64,000 bases of DNA, taken from NCBI GenBank assembly GCA_964291335.2, contig OZ219748.1, forward strand, positions 992,001-1,056,000. Direction: 5' to 3'. Below, piece by piece: positions 26,140 through 35,386 of the stretch. The notes under the pieces were generated by a model. It searched no databases. It worked only from the letters and a program-made list of their open reading frames with translations, and had not been told where the DNA came from. The number at the start of each line of letters is the position of its first letter. Position 1 is the stretch's first letter. Source of the stretch: G964291335 sp964291335. Lineage in GTDB: Bacteria; Chloroflexota; Dehalococcoidia; Lucifugimonadales; UBA3495. Made by a program: the position numbers and the translations under genes.

Positions 26140-27156
26140 ATGAAGCTGGTTACCTATAATGCCGGAACCGGCCCCCGCTGCGGGGCGCTTAACGGCGACA
26201 GCGTGGTTGACGTTACCGCTCTGCTCTCGGCGCCAGCCCCTTTGCGCGACGTGCCGGCATTGCTGGAATCGGGCGGAGACGCTCTGCCCCGCCTGCGGGA
26301 AGCCCTGGCCGCCAATACTTCGGCCCCGGCTTTCGCCCTTGAGGACGTGCGGATTCAGTCGCCGGCGCTGCGTCCTCCCACTATACGAGACTTTATGATT
26401 TTCGAGGAACACGCTACCCAGCAGGGCAGCCGCGAGCGGGAGGAGGCCTGGTATCGGATGCCCATTTTCTACTTTTCCAGCCCCCTTTGCGTGTATGGCC
26501 CCGATGATACCATTCCTTACCCTTCGGCAGCGGAGCAGCTGGACTATGAACTGGAGATAGCCTGCATCATCGGTCGGGAGGGAAGCAATGTAACCGCGGC
26601 TGAGGCCCTGGATTACATCGCCGGGTTCTGCATTTTCAACGATTGGAGCTGCCGCGACTTGCAGCGGGACGAAAGCGCGGTTGGGCTGGGGCCGGCCAAG
26701 GGCAAGGATGCCGCCTCTACGCTGGGGCCGTACCTGGTTACTGCCGACGAAATGGCGCCCTATTTTCGTAACGGACGGCTGCACGTTAAATGTTCCGCCC
26801 GGGTCAACGGGGAACCCTGGGTCGAGGACAGCGACGGCGGCCTTTCCTACCATACCTGGGGCGACATGGTAGAGCGGGCAGCCCGGGACAGCCGCATTGC
26901 CGTGGGCGATGTGCTGGGCTGCGGCACCGTGGGCGGCGGCTCCATTGGCGAGGCGATCCGCAAGGGCTACCCGGCCCGGTTCCTGCAGCCCGGCGACGTG
27001 GTGGAACACGAAGTTGAGGGCCTCGGCATTTTACGCAACACAATTGGCCCCAAAGTGGTCGATGACCCCGACTACCGCTACCGGGCCAGGGAGCAGCCCT
27101 CGCTGCCCGAGCGGGGTTCGGCCCGGGGCTACGCATACCAACTGCCGCTGCGTTAA
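26140..27156 (+). CDS. Fumarylacetoacetate hydrolase family protein
   Basis: 338 aa from the ATG at 26140, preceded by GGAGGAGGG. The C-terminal catalytic domain has the metal ligands of the FAH family in FMIFEEHA, LDYELEIACIIG (E-x-E) and FNDWSCRDLQ (D). GRSLHVK-type and GCGTVGGGSIGEA loops follow. Members hydrolyse or isomerise 2-oxo/1,3-diketo acids from aromatic breakdown. A weak promoter (TTGTAA, 15 nt, TATATT at 26083) is upstream. It is followed by a dimeric alpha-beta barrel gene that could share the pathway. Confidence 0.9.
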   Translation: MKLVTYNAGTGPRCGALNGDSVVDVTALLSAPAPLRDVPALLESGGDALPRLREALAANTSAPAFALEDVRIQSPALRPPTIRDFMIFEEHATQQGSREREEAWYRMPIFYFSSPLCVYGPDDTIPYPSAAEQLDYELEIACIIGREGSNVTAAEALDYIAGFCIFNDWSCRDLQRDESAVGLGPAKGKDAASTLGPYLVTADEMAPYFRNGRLHVKCSARVNGEPWVEDSDGGLSYHTWGDMVERAARDSRIAVGDVLGCGTVGGGSIGEAIRKGYPARFLQPGDVVEHEVEGLGILRNTIGPKVVDDPDYRYRAREQPSLPERGSARGYAYQLPLR

Positions 27157-27209
27157 GACGGCGGGGCAGCTCGGGGCTGCCGTCAATTCCGCAATCTGAA
27201 GGAGGCGTT

Positions 27210-27869
27210 ATGCCTAACCGGAAAGGCGTCGGCTTGCTGCTGGTTTGGGCCGATGTGCCGGCCGATAAGGAGGCTGATTTTAATGCCTGGTACAACCAGG
27301 AACACCTGCCGGAACTGCTGGCCCTTCCCGGAGTGCTTAACGCCGCCCGCTATGAAGCGGTAAAGAGCGGCCCCAGGCACCTGGCCTGCTATGAACTGGA
27401 AAGCCCGGAAGTGGTGGAAACCGCCGCTTTCCGGAACCGCCCCCGCTCCGATTGGGCCAACCGGGCTTCCGGGCCGGCCATCGCCACCACCTTGCTCAGC
27501 AACGTTTACCGGATGATTCATCCCGCCGAGCTGACCCCGGAAATCGCCGGCAGCGACATGGCGCCGGCCCTCCAGATTGGGCGGATGGATGTTGACCCGG
27601 AAAATGAAGCTGAATGGAACCGCTGGTACAGCGGCAGCTACGTTCCCAATTACGAAAAGGTTCCCGGTGTCATTCGGGGCCGTCGCTACAAGGCAGTTCG
27701 GGGTACACCCAGGTACGCTACGGTGTACGAATTTGAGCATGAACGGGTTTCGGAAAGCGCCGCGTGGGAACGGCAGCGGGATATTGACCCTGCCAACGCC
27801 CGCGCCAGAACCTTGATGACGCACGCTGAAGGTTCGCCGGGGGTGTGGAAGAGAACTTTTCAACTTTAA
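27210..27869 (+). CDS. Duplicated dimeric alpha-beta barrel protein
   Basis: 219 aa built of two related halves. Residues ~20-70 (DFNAWYNQEHLPELLALPGV, RYEAV, ACYELESPEVV) and ~130-180 (EWNRWYSGSYVPNYEKVPGV, RYKAV, TVYEFEHERV) align. This is the EthD/ABM-like ferredoxin fold, with both subunits of the usual dimer in one chain. GGAGG precedes the ATG. The function is unknown; proteins like this often accompany aromatic or steroid catabolic enzymes, in line with the upstream FAH gene. Confidence 0.75.
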   Translation: MPNRKGVGLLLVWADVPADKEADFNAWYNQEHLPELLALPGVLNAARYEAVKSGPRHLACYELESPEVVETAAFRNRPRSDWANRASGPAIATTLLSNVYRMIHPAELTPEIAGSDMAPALQIGRMDVDPENEAEWNRWYSGSYVPNYEKVPGVIRGRRYKAVRGTPRYATVYEFEHERVSESAAWERQRDIDPANARARTLMTHAEGSPGVWKRTFQL

Positions 27870-28008
27870 CCGCTCCAGGTCGTCAAATATCTGGTAAAAT
27901 GGAACAGGGGTTCACTCCGGGGGGGTTATTTTGCTTCGCCCGGCAAGCGAGCCTCACTTTACCCCTATACCCCACCCGGGAAACCGGGGAAGGCAAGTTA
28001 ACCGGAAA

Positions 28009-28815
28009 ATGTCGTCTTTCGCCTGGCGCAACGGCAGACACCGCCCGCAGTCTTTTGCCGGGTTTGCCTCCATCGTCCGCATGCCGCAGAGCTGCCCTTT
28101 TCTCAAGCCTCTGGTCAACCAGGCAGCCCTGCTGTCCGGCCTCGGGCTGCGCTGCCGCAGCGTCCGACAGCGGCGGTTGTTCCTTATCTTCTCAATCTTT
28201 AACCTCTCAATCCTGGCGCTTTGGCTGGCCGCATCCGCCAGCTTTCTGGCGCCCCCCGCCGCGGCGCAGGATAATATTGACGAACCCCGCAGCGATGATA
28301 TTGACGGGCCCCACAGAATTGACCGCCGGCTGACCGTCGGCGGCTATATGCTGGTGGTGGAAGCAGAGGCATCCAACCTGTCTCTGGGTACTGCCCTGGT
28401 CAGCGTGGCGGTGCTGGAAGAGGCCACCGGAACGCCGGTTCCCGAAGCCAGAGTGGTAATACATACTGAGCGTCAGGCTACCGGAGAAACCGGCTGGGCT
28501 ACCGCCCTGAGTGTTCCGGAAAGGCCGGAAATCTACCGGGCGCGTATGAAACTGGACCTGCCCGGCAGCTGGCTGGTAACGGTGGAAGTGGACGGGCCGC
28601 TGGGCCGGGCAGATGCCCTGGTGGGCGCCATAACCATTCCGGAACCCCGGCAATATTGGGCGGGCAGCCTGGTTTTCGCCGGCATGTCGGCCCTCCTTTT
28701 GTGCGGGCTGCTCTACGTCCTTTGGGAAATTCGTCGGGCGCAGCGGCAGCGGGCGCAGCGGCAGCGACTGGCCGGGATTTACTCGCCTCCGGGCGGGCAG
28801 GGCGATGCTCCGTGA
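28009..28815 (+). CDS. Membrane-anchored FixH/YtkA-like protein
   Basis: About 268 aa. The start is uncertain: ATGs at 28009 and 28081 and a TTG at 27931 are in frame. A hydrophobic signal/anchor (LFLIFSIFNLSILALWLAAS) is followed by an extracytoplasmic beta-sandwich with ALVSVAVLEEATGTPVPEARV and GSWLVTVEVDGPLG, as in YtkA-like domains. A C-terminal membrane helix (SLVFAGMSALLLCGLLYVLW) ends in an R/Q-rich tail. YtkA/FixH-like proteins are linked to copper delivery or cytochrome oxidase assembly, which fits the downstream ctaG. Confidence 0.6.
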   Translation: MSSFAWRNGRHRPQSFAGFASIVRMPQSCPFLKPLVNQAALLSGLGLRCRSVRQRRLFLIFSIFNLSILALWLAASASFLAPPAAAQDNIDEPRSDDIDGPHRIDRRLTVGGYMLVVEAEASNLSLGTALVSVAVLEEATGTPVPEARVVIHTERQATGETGWATALSVPERPEIYRARMKLDLPGSWLVTVEVDGPLGRADALVGAITIPEPRQYWAGSLVFAGMSALLLCGLLYVLWEIRRAQRQRAQRQRLAGIYSPPGGQGDAP

Positions 28816-28838
28816 GCAGCAACAAAGGCGGACTACCG

Positions 28839-29951
28839 ATGCCGGTTAACCTCATGACGCCAGGCCGAAAGGCGCATCCGGCCCGGCAGGACCGCGGGGC
28901 AAGCCGGCCGATTTTACCGGGGCAGGATGTCAGCCGTCGTTCTGGCCGGTTCCCTTTCGGCTTTCGACGGGACGCGCCGGTAAAGGGCCGTACGCTGCTT
29001 TTACCGGCTGTTTTCGGGGTGTGGAGCTTTTTTGCCGGGACAGCGGCGGTCTATGCCCATGGCGGCCTGGAACCGGGGGATAACCTCTGGTCTTCCTGGA
29101 ACATCAGCAACCCGCTGCCCACCCTGGTTCTGTTCCTGGCGGCCTACCTCTACGTCAATGGGTTGGGCAAGTGGGAGCGACCCAGCCACCCGATTACTGC
29201 GTGGCATAAAATTTCCTTCTTTTCCGGGTTGTTCGTCATCTTCCTGGCGCTGCAATCACCCATCGACCCATTGGCCGAGCATTATTTCTTCGTTCACCAG
29301 ATACAACATCTGCTACTGCGTATGCTGGGGCCTTTGCTGGTATTGTTGGGGGCGCCCCTTACGCCCATGCTGCGGGGACTGCCCCTGTGGCTGCGGCAAG
29401 GGGGTGTGCGCCCTCTGGTACGCAACTCTTATGCCCGCAAGACTTACTATTACCTTAACCACCCGGCAGCCGGCGTAGCCGTGTTTATGTTTGCCCTTTA
29501 TTTCTGGCAAGCGCCGGCGCTGCACGACCTGGCGGTGCGCAACGATTATGTTCACGAAGTTATGCACTTCACCATGCTCTTCTCCGGCTTTCTCTTCTGG
29601 TGGCTGGTGATCGACCCCAAACCCCACCGCTCCCGGCTGCACTACGGCCTGCGGGTGCTTTACCTGGGGTTGATTGTGTTGCCCAACACCGTATTGGGGG
29701 CCGGCATTACCTTTGCCCGCAGCCTCCTTTATGTTTCCTACGGCGAGTTTCCGCAGCCCGTTTACCTTGACCCTCTGATTGACCAGCAGCTGGGCGGGCT
29801 TTTCCTCTGGGTAATCGGCGATATGATGAGCATCATCGCCGCCGGCATCGTAATGGTTATGTGGTATCAGCAAGAGCAGGAAAAAGACCGGCTGGAGGCA
29901 GCCGGCCGGCCGGCGCCGCCGGCGCTCCCCCAGCAGGAAGACGGAGGTTAG
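28839..29951 (+). CDS. ctaG: Cytochrome c oxidase assembly protein CtaG (caa3 type)
   Basis: 370 aa. The body is the caa3_CtaG multi-pass membrane domain, with HQIQHLLLRMLGPLLVLLGAP, VHEVMHFTMLFSGFLFWW and VLPNTVLGAGITFA, including the conserved membrane histidines. It is needed for copper insertion into caa3 oxidase in Bacillus. The start is ambiguous: GTG at 28812 overlaps the preceding stop (GTGA), while ATG at 28839 has a better GGCGG spacing. The N-terminal ~50 residues before the first helix are poorly conserved. The oxidase genes lie 7 kb away. Confidence 0.85.
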   Translation: MPVNLMTPGRKAHPARQDRGASRPILPGQDVSRRSGRFPFGFRRDAPVKGRTLLLPAVFGVWSFFAGTAAVYAHGGLEPGDNLWSSWNISNPLPTLVLFLAAYLYVNGLGKWERPSHPITAWHKISFFSGLFVIFLALQSPIDPLAEHYFFVHQIQHLLLRMLGPLLVLLGAPLTPMLRGLPLWLRQGGVRPLVRNSYARKTYYYLNHPAAGVAVFMFALYFWQAPALHDLAVRNDYVHEVMHFTMLFSGFLFWWLVIDPKPHRSRLHYGLRVLYLGLIVLPNTVLGAGITFARSLLYVSYGEFPQPVYLDPLIDQQLGGLFLWVIGDMMSIIAAGIVMVMWYQQEQEKDRLEAAGRPAPPALPQQEDGG

Positions 29952-30055
29952 CGTACCGGGCCGGGCGGGCCGGTTGCCGCCGGTCGCTGACGCCGGCAAG
30001 TATCGCCGCAAACCGATTACTGAACCTCCAGCCCGTCCTTCGTTGATTAGCCCCT

Positions 30056-30646
30056 TTACGGCCCCTCAATTCCCAGCTCTTCCTTCAGGTCATCGATTAC
30101 CTGGGTGCGGGAGCGGGTTTGCCAGCGCACCCGGCTGCTGATGGGTTCGTTCTCAATCTCCGGTTCCACTTTCAGGGCTACAAACACCGGCCCCGGCTGT
30201 TCCAGAATTTCCGCAATGTGGTTGGCAAAGTCTTCCAGGTTATCGAAGGCATAGGCAGCCGGGTAGCCTGAACCTCTGGCGATAACGTCGTAAGCAATGT
30301 TCCCGGCATTAGGCACCGGCTGGCCGCCGGTAGTAGCGTAACATTCATTATCCAGCATAAAGTGGTACAGGTTCCGGGGCGCTTTTTCCGCAATGGTGGG
30401 CAGGGCGCCCAGGTTCATCAGCACGTCCCCCTCCGAATCGAACAGCACCACCCTTTCCCGGGGCAGGGACAGAGCTACTCCCAGGGCAAAAGAGGCGTGG
30501 CCGCCCATGGCCGGGTCGCCCACCGGCAAGTCCCGGTTAGGCTGGTCGCTAAGCTGTACCCAATGCCGGCCGCCGCGTCCGGGAATAACCACCGAATTGC
30601 CCCGATACCGGGCAAAAACCTTGAGCATATCCGCCGTTCGAATCAT
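30056..30646 (-). CDS. TPP-binding decarboxylase subunit (ComE-like)
   Basis: 196 aa from the ATG at 30646, with GGGAGG upstream. It is a C-terminal-type TPP domain: GDPAMGGHASFALGVAL and FDSEGDVLMNLGALPT provide the GDG-like metal/TPP motif, followed by NLYHFMLDNECYATTGGQP. Such half-size proteins pair with a PYR-domain subunit, as in sulfopyruvate or phosphonopyruvate decarboxylase. Its partner is the next gene upstream on the same strand (30762-31277). The actual 2-oxo acid substrate is unknown. Confidence 0.82.
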   Translation of the reverse strand: MIRTADMLKVFARYRGNSVVIPGRGGRHWVQLSDQPNRDLPVGDPAMGGHASFALGVALSLPRERVVLFDSEGDVLMNLGALPTIAEKAPRNLYHFMLDNECYATTGGQPVPNAGNIAYDVIARGSGYPAAYAFDNLEDFANHIAEILEQPGPVFVALKVEPEIENEPISSRVRWQTRSRTQVIDDLKEELGIEGP

Positions 30647-30761
30647 TACGCCTCCCTCGGCGTCCTGAAATGAGGACGCCGGTTTCAACTATTGCTACCG
30701 GCACTGACTTTTCAACCGACCGGGGCATGGGGTTTCACCGGGCATGGCGAACCGCCGGCCC

Positions 30762-31277
30762 TTACCGGTTAAAGCCGTGGTACTCATCGCCCACCAAAAC
30801 GGCTACCGGACGGCGGGTGCGCTGAGCTTCCTCAAAGGCAACGGAAATACGCGGGGCGTCTTCCCCGGTTTCCACCAGGTAGTAGTTAATGCCAAAGGCG
30901 TTCAGGAACCGTTCCGTGTAGGTAGCGGCGGTGTCGCTGTTCACCCCGTGGCGGGTCCAGCCCCGGTAGCCCACCATCATCACCACCGGGATGTTCAGGC
31001 TCAGGCCCCAACCGCGCAGGGAGTCCCCGGACTCCATCATGCCGGTATTCTGGATGAGAATCACCGGCTTCCTGCCGCCGACGGTAAGGCCGGCGGCGGT
31101 AGAAAAGGCCTGCCCTTCCCGACTCACCGGAATCAGGTCTAATTCCGGGTCGGCCTTCATCAAAAGGTAAAGCCAGTTGGTTTCGCTGTCGGGCAGCCAA
31201 ACCACGTGAGTTACACCGTTCTTCTTCATTTCGGCCATCACCAGCTCAGGGCTGAGGCCTTCCGCCTGTTGCGCCAT
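30762..31277 (-). CDS. TPP enzyme PYR-domain subunit (ComD-like)
   Basis: 171 aa. It matches the N-terminal PYR domain of TPP decarboxylases: THVVWLPDSETNWLY, then LIPVSREGQAFSTAAGLTVGG with the conserved Glu that activates TPP, and NTGMMESGDSLRGWGLSL. AGGAGAAGG precedes the ATG. With the downstream 196-aa subunit it would form an alpha2beta2-type decarboxylase similar to ComDE. The 115-bp gap between them holds no ORF. Confidence 0.82.
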   Translation of the reverse strand: MAQQAEGLSPELVMAEMKKNGVTHVVWLPDSETNWLYLLMKADPELDLIPVSREGQAFSTAAGLTVGGRKPVILIQNTGMMESGDSLRGWGLSLNIPVVMMVGYRGWTRHGVNSDTAATYTERFLNAFGINYYLVETGEDAPRISVAFEEAQRTRRPVAVLVGDEYHGFNR

Positions 31278-31568
31278 TCCTTCTCCTGCCCCTGCCGGGG
31301 CCCTTCCCGCAGCTTCAAGTTCGCTTGATTATAGCCGGCCCCTAACCGATGTCAACCAAAGGCGGGTGGGCCAACGGCAATATCGGTTGACCATTGAAGC
31401 ATCCTCGCTGACACTCTCCCTTCAGCCGGGGCAGTTTAGCCTGTAACTCAGCTTATAGACTGGAAGAGGCCAACGTCCTGTTATCCGGCCTTCATTGCTG
31501 GTAAACTGGCAACGAGCCAGGCCCCTTCAGCCCGGCTCGTGGCCGGCAATACCGGTGGAGGTTGACTC

Positions 31569-33212
31569 TTGCGTACTGTTGATTTAATTGCCGATATATT
31601 AAAGCGGGAGGGAGTGCAGTACCTTAGCTGCTTCCCGACGACGCCGGTGCTGGAGGCCACGGCCACTGCCGGCATCCGTCCCATCATCAGCCGCCAGGAG
31701 CGGGTGGGCGTGGGCATTGCGGACGGCTACAGCCGGGTTACCTGCGGCGACCCGGTGGGCGTTTTCGCCATGCAGTACGGGCCGGGCGCCGAAAACGCCT
31801 TTTCCGGCGTGGCTACCGCCTACTCCGACTCTACCCCTTTGCTGATTCTGGCCCAGGGCCACCCCATGGAACGGCAGGGGGTATTCCCCTTCTTCAGTTC
31901 AATGACCAGCTACGCCGCCATAACCGGGTATTGTGAACAACTGAACAGCCCGGACCGAACCACAGACACTATGCGCCGGGCCTTTGCCGCGCTGCGTCAG
32001 GGGCGCCCCGGGCCGGTGCTGGTGGAAATACCCTCGGATGTGGCCCTGGGCGAGGCGGCGGGGTCAGCGGCGGCCTATGCGCCCCTGAAGCCTTTGCCCT
32101 TTCCCGGCAACCCCGGCGCCATTGAAGCGGCAGCCCGGGCTTTGTGCGCCGCCGCCGCGCCGGTAATCCATGCCGGTCAGGGCGTCCTTTACGCCGCCGC
32201 CGCCGCCGAGCTGCTGGAACTGGCCGAATTGCTGCAAGTACCGGTGATGAGCAGCCTGGCCGGCAAAAGCGTATTTCCCGAAACCCACCCACTGGCCCTG
32301 GGCAGCGCCAGTGGGGTAATGTCGGGCCCGGTTTACCGGTTTATGCGCCGGGCCGACCTGGTGCTGGGCGTCGGGTGCAGCTTTACCAGGCATGTGCGCT
32401 ACATTAACATTCCGCCGGGCAAGACAATCATTCAGATTACCAACGACCCCCGCGACCTGAACAAGGATTACCAGGTGGATATTCCCATCATGGCCGACGC
32501 CAGGCTGGCCCTGCGCCAGCTGATTGAAGCCTGCCGGGAGCTGACGGGGAACAGCCGGTCGGCGGACCCGGCCACCGCCGCTGCCATCCGCGCCGAGCGG
32601 GAAACCTGGTTGGGACAATGGCGGCACAAGCTGACCAGCCGCCAAAGGCCGATTAACCCTTACCGGGTAATCTGGGACTTTATGCAGGCCATCCCGCCCC
32701 AGGACGCCATAGTTACCCACGACTCGGGCAGCCCCCGGGATGAACTGCTGCCCTTTTACCGTTCCAACGGGCCTGGCAGCTACCTCGGTTGGGGAAAGTC
32801 TCACGGGTTAGGTACTGGCCTGGGATTGATTATCGGGGCCAAGCTGGCCCGGCCGGATAAGGTCTGCGTCAATTTCATGGGCGACGCCGCTTTTGGTATG
32901 ACCGGGCTGGACTTTGAAACGGCGGTACGCAGCAACTTGCCCATCATTACGGTGGTGCTGAACAACTACAGCATGGGCGCTGAAGTGGAGATTATGCGGG
33001 CCTCTCACGAGCTTTATAACACTCGGGACTTGAGCGGAAATTACGCCGGCATGGGTCGGGAGATGGGCGGCTATGCCGAGCGGATTGAAGACCCGGCGGA
33101 GATAATCCCCGCCTTTCGCCGCGCCCGCCAGCAGACTGAGGAGGGCCGGGCCGCGCTGCTGGAGTTTATTACCGCAGTGGAAACGGAAGTGTCGCACCGC
33201 CGGGCCTTCTGA
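31569..33212 (+). CDS. TPP-dependent acetolactate synthase-like enzyme
   Basis: 547 aa from a TTG with GGAGG 7 nt upstream. All three domains are present: PYR with catalytic Glu in SRQERVGVGIADGYSRV, a central Rossmann-like domain (APVIHAGQGVLYA), and PP with NFMGDAAFGMTGLDFETAV followed by NNYSMGA. The family covers acetolactate synthase, oxalyl-CoA decarboxylase and related ligases. Lack of a nearby ilvN or leucine-pathway genes argues against biosynthetic ALS. It is divergent from the ComDE-like pair. Confidence 0.85.
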   Translation: MRTVDLIADILKREGVQYLSCFPTTPVLEATATAGIRPIISRQERVGVGIADGYSRVTCGDPVGVFAMQYGPGAENAFSGVATAYSDSTPLLILAQGHPMERQGVFPFFSSMTSYAAITGYCEQLNSPDRTTDTMRRAFAALRQGRPGPVLVEIPSDVALGEAAGSAAAYAPLKPLPFPGNPGAIEAAARALCAAAAPVIHAGQGVLYAAAAAELLELAELLQVPVMSSLAGKSVFPETHPLALGSASGVMSGPVYRFMRRADLVLGVGCSFTRHVRYINIPPGKTIIQITNDPRDLNKDYQVDIPIMADARLALRQLIEACRELTGNSRSADPATAAAIRAERETWLGQWRHKLTSRQRPINPYRVIWDFMQAIPPQDAIVTHDSGSPRDELLPFYRSNGPGSYLGWGKSHGLGTGLGLIIGAKLARPDKVCVNFMGDAAFGMTGLDFETAVRSNLPIITVVLNNYSMGAEVEIMRASHELYNTRDLSGNYAGMGREMGGYAERIEDPAEIIPAFRRARQQTEEGRAALLEFITAVETEVSHRRAF

Positions 33213-33346
33213 ACAGCGTTGACCTGGCGGTCATCGGTCATCGCTGTTCGGGCGGCGAGCCTTGCCGGAGACCGACGCCGGCCAGCCAGTCAAACCCTCT
33301 GCCAGGGAACAGACGGGCGATACTAGATTCACAGTGAGGTAAAGCA

Positions 33347-33769
33347 ATGGAATTTGCCGATATTGAAGCCTTCCTGGCCGATAACCACCGGGCCATCGTG
33401 CAGACCATCCGGCCCAACGGAGCCGTCCACGCCAGCGCAGTAGTCTGCGGAGCCTACCGGAGGTACATGGCCCTGGCCTCGGTCTATCCCCGCTCGCAAA
33501 AAGTGCGCAACCTGCGGCGCAACCCCCAATGCACCGTCCTGGCCATAACCCCCGACTGGCGTAACTACGTGGTAGTAGAAGGCAAAGCAGAACTGAAAGG
33601 CGCCTTCAACACCGACGCTGAAGAACTGCGGCAGCTGCTTCGGGACATATTCAGGGCTTGCAGCGGCAAGGAACACCCGGACTGGGCAGAATACGACGAG
33701 GCCATGGTCCAGCAAGACTCGGTAGCGATCCTGGTAACGCCGGAAAGGGTGTACGGAAAGTTGGGGTAG
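33347..33769 (+). CDS. PPOX/F420-type flavin reductase-like protein
   Basis: 140 aa, pyridoxamine-5'-phosphate-oxidase-like split beta barrel: FLADNHRAIVQTIRPNGAVH, then YPRSQKVRNLRRNPQCTVL and YVVVEGKAEL. Members use FMN or F420; F420-dependent forms are common in Actinobacteria and Chloroflexota. GTGAGG precedes the ATG. It stands alone. Confidence 0.8.
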   Translation: MEFADIEAFLADNHRAIVQTIRPNGAVHASAVVCGAYRRYMALASVYPRSQKVRNLRRNPQCTVLAITPDWRNYVVVEGKAELKGAFNTDAEELRQLLRDIFRACSGKEHPDWAEYDEAMVQQDSVAILVTPERVYGKLG

Positions 33770-34275
33770 AAGCTAAAAGGGCAGGTCGTCGGCTTTGAGG
33801 CCTTCTACAATCAGAACAGCCAGTCCCGAAAAGGAGTATCCTTCGGCATCGGGCGGCTGGTCCGAGCGAACTGGCCGGGTGCTGCGTTCCGGTCTGCCTG
33901 AATACCAAGCATATTCAATCGCAAGGCATACGAGCCGATTTGAGGTTGACGTTTCCGAACATGGTATGGTATTTTATACTAGAAATATCAAAGGCCATCA
34001 TTATGAGATCATCCAAAGAACATCAGACACAGTGTTCGGATGCTTCAGCTTACATTACCTGAACCTTTTTGACGAGAATAACGGTGTAATCCAGTAATAA
34101 TAACCGTTATTTCCGCCGTACCCGAACAGTCGCTCTGCTATGTTCATTTCTAACTATGCAAAGTCCATAGAAGCCGCTTTTCACTCTTGATGTTTATCAG
34201 TTGTTTGCCGTGCCAAAATTGCAAACTTTCCCGGTTGGCTAATGCCAGGTCAGGAAGTTTCAGCGAGAGGATGTT
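33770..34275. other. Low-GC intergenic region, no supported gene
   Basis: ORFs exist on both strands (for example a 100-codon plus-strand frame from 33795), but none has a ribosome-binding site with a recognisable family. Base composition drops compared with the neighbours from about 33900 onward. Confidence 0.5.
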
Positions 34276-34566
34276 ATGAGCACTTTAGAGCTAATTCTGG
34301 AGGGAGTAGAGGAAGAACGGGAAGACCGATGGGTTGTTTTTTCTCATAGCTTCGGCTTCTTTGTTTATGGCGAGACCCTTGAGGAAGCTCAGGAAGCAAT
34401 GCTCGAAAGCGTTACAGCGCTTATTAATAGTTTCGGAGAAGATGACGAACATCTGCGGAGGTTCTTGGACAAAAAGAAGGTGAAGTACCAACTCTACAGT
34501 TCTGCCGAGCAGCAACCAAAGGCGTTCGCCTGCCGATTGGAGGTAGCTGTTGGAACCGCCGCATAG
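34276..34566 (+). CDS. HicB-like antitoxin family protein
   Basis: 96 aa. The N-terminal half (WVVFSHSFGFFVYGETLEEAQEAMLESVTALI) has the HicB partial RNase H-like pattern, with substrate-like GxTLEEA. GAGAGG lies upstream. The C-terminal part is short and lacks a clear helix-turn-helix or ribbon DNA-binding domain. It overlaps the next gene by 17 nt. Codon use and GC content are lower than in the surrounding genes, suggesting transfer. Confidence 0.65.
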   Translation: MSTLELILEGVEEEREDRWVVFSHSFGFFVYGETLEEAQEAMLESVTALINSFGEDDEHLRRFLDKKKVKYQLYSSAEQQPKAFACRLEVAVGTAA

Positions 34567-34792
34567 CATGAGCGGCATGGTTGCGTTGCGATGCTTGGAG
34601 CTGATGGGGTTTACACAGCATTATCGTGCCGGGGATAATCGCGTGCTTATTAGTAGCAACCCTGATGAACGGCTGGTTTTCAGGTTGCAAGAGCGATGGG
34701 ACATTCCCCGGGAAGATATAGAAAAGTATCTGCGCGACAACAATCTTTCTCTGAAAGCATTCTGGAATGCTTATGAGTCTCTCTACAGTTAA
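34550..34792 (+). CDS. Small partner protein, possibly HicA-like
   Basis: 80 aa from a TTG at 34550 with GGAGGT 5 nt upstream. The beginning (MVALRCLELMGFTQHYRAGDNRVLIS) loosely resembles the HicA fold (xLxxxGFxxxRxxGSH), but the catalytic His of HicA is not evident (GDN instead of GSH). The remainder is helical (IPREDIEKYLRDNNLSLKAFW). Overlap with the HicB-like gene suggests a two-gene module, possibly with a degraded or divergent toxin. Confidence 0.5.
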   Translation: MEPPHSMSGMVALRCLELMGFTQHYRAGDNRVLISSNPDERLVFRLQERWDIPREDIEKYLRDNNLSLKAFWNAYESLYS

Positions 34793-34821
34793 CCAGTATT
34801 GACATAGAATCTTACCCATTG

Positions 34822-34852
34822 AAATATGGGTGCGAATGCCGCACCCATATTT
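34822..34852 (+). terminator. Hairpin after the HicB-like module
   Basis: A 13-bp perfect stem (AAATATGGGTGCG / CGCACCCATATTT) with a 5-nt loop, 30 bp after the stop codon. The 3' side ends in TTT and TTATTG. Confidence 0.7.
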
Positions 34853-35309
34853 ATTGCTGGAGACCAAGCGCAAATCAACCTTTCAGCCGATTGGATGTAA
34901 TTCCTGACCCAACTGACCTATATGGAGGCACTCTGCCACGCCGATTGCCAATATTGACGACGCCCGCGAGGTAGCACACAACTTGCAAGCCATCCGGTCC
35001 ACTCCTAACACCAAGGGCCGGGCCTGTGTCATCGCACCCTATTCATCTTGGAATGGCCGGTAAAGACCAATCGGAGTATCAGCCTCAAGCTACGGCAGTC
35101 GGACCTCGACCCGCCTCCCACCTGTCCCGCCCTCTGACGCGCCGGTAAAAACCCACAGCACAGCGAATTGCCAGAAGCAACCCTTTTTATACCGCAATCA
35201 ATTCCCTTTCGCACCGGGGGCAAGCCCGGCCGGTATAACCATTGAGACAGGCATCGGGCAAGGGCATAGATGAAGGGGATGCTCAAGGGACAATGACTGC
35301 ATTACGTTA
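34853..35309. other. Intergenic region before tRNA-Ile
   Basis: No gene, repeat or recognisable remnant was found. Short ORFs in both directions lack ribosome-binding sites and family resemblance. Confidence 0.5.
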
Positions 35310-35386
35310 TGGTGGGCCTGGATGGACTCGAACCAACGACCTCGGTCTTATCAGGACCGCGCTCTAACCGCCTGAGCTACAGGCCC
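35310..35386 (-). tRNA. tRNA-Ile (GAT)
   Basis: Minus strand: acceptor arms GGGCCTG / CAGGCCC, D-arm TAGCTCAGGCGGTTAGAGC, anticodon stem CGGTC / GACCG around loop CTGATAA (anticodon GAT), T-arm with GGTTCGAGTCC. Discriminator A is followed by an encoded CCA (35310-35312). Confidence 0.97.

Noticed and set aside
33795..34097. 100-codon frame after the PPOX gene
   Set aside because: No ribosome-binding site and no recognisable family; a competing frame exists on the other strand.
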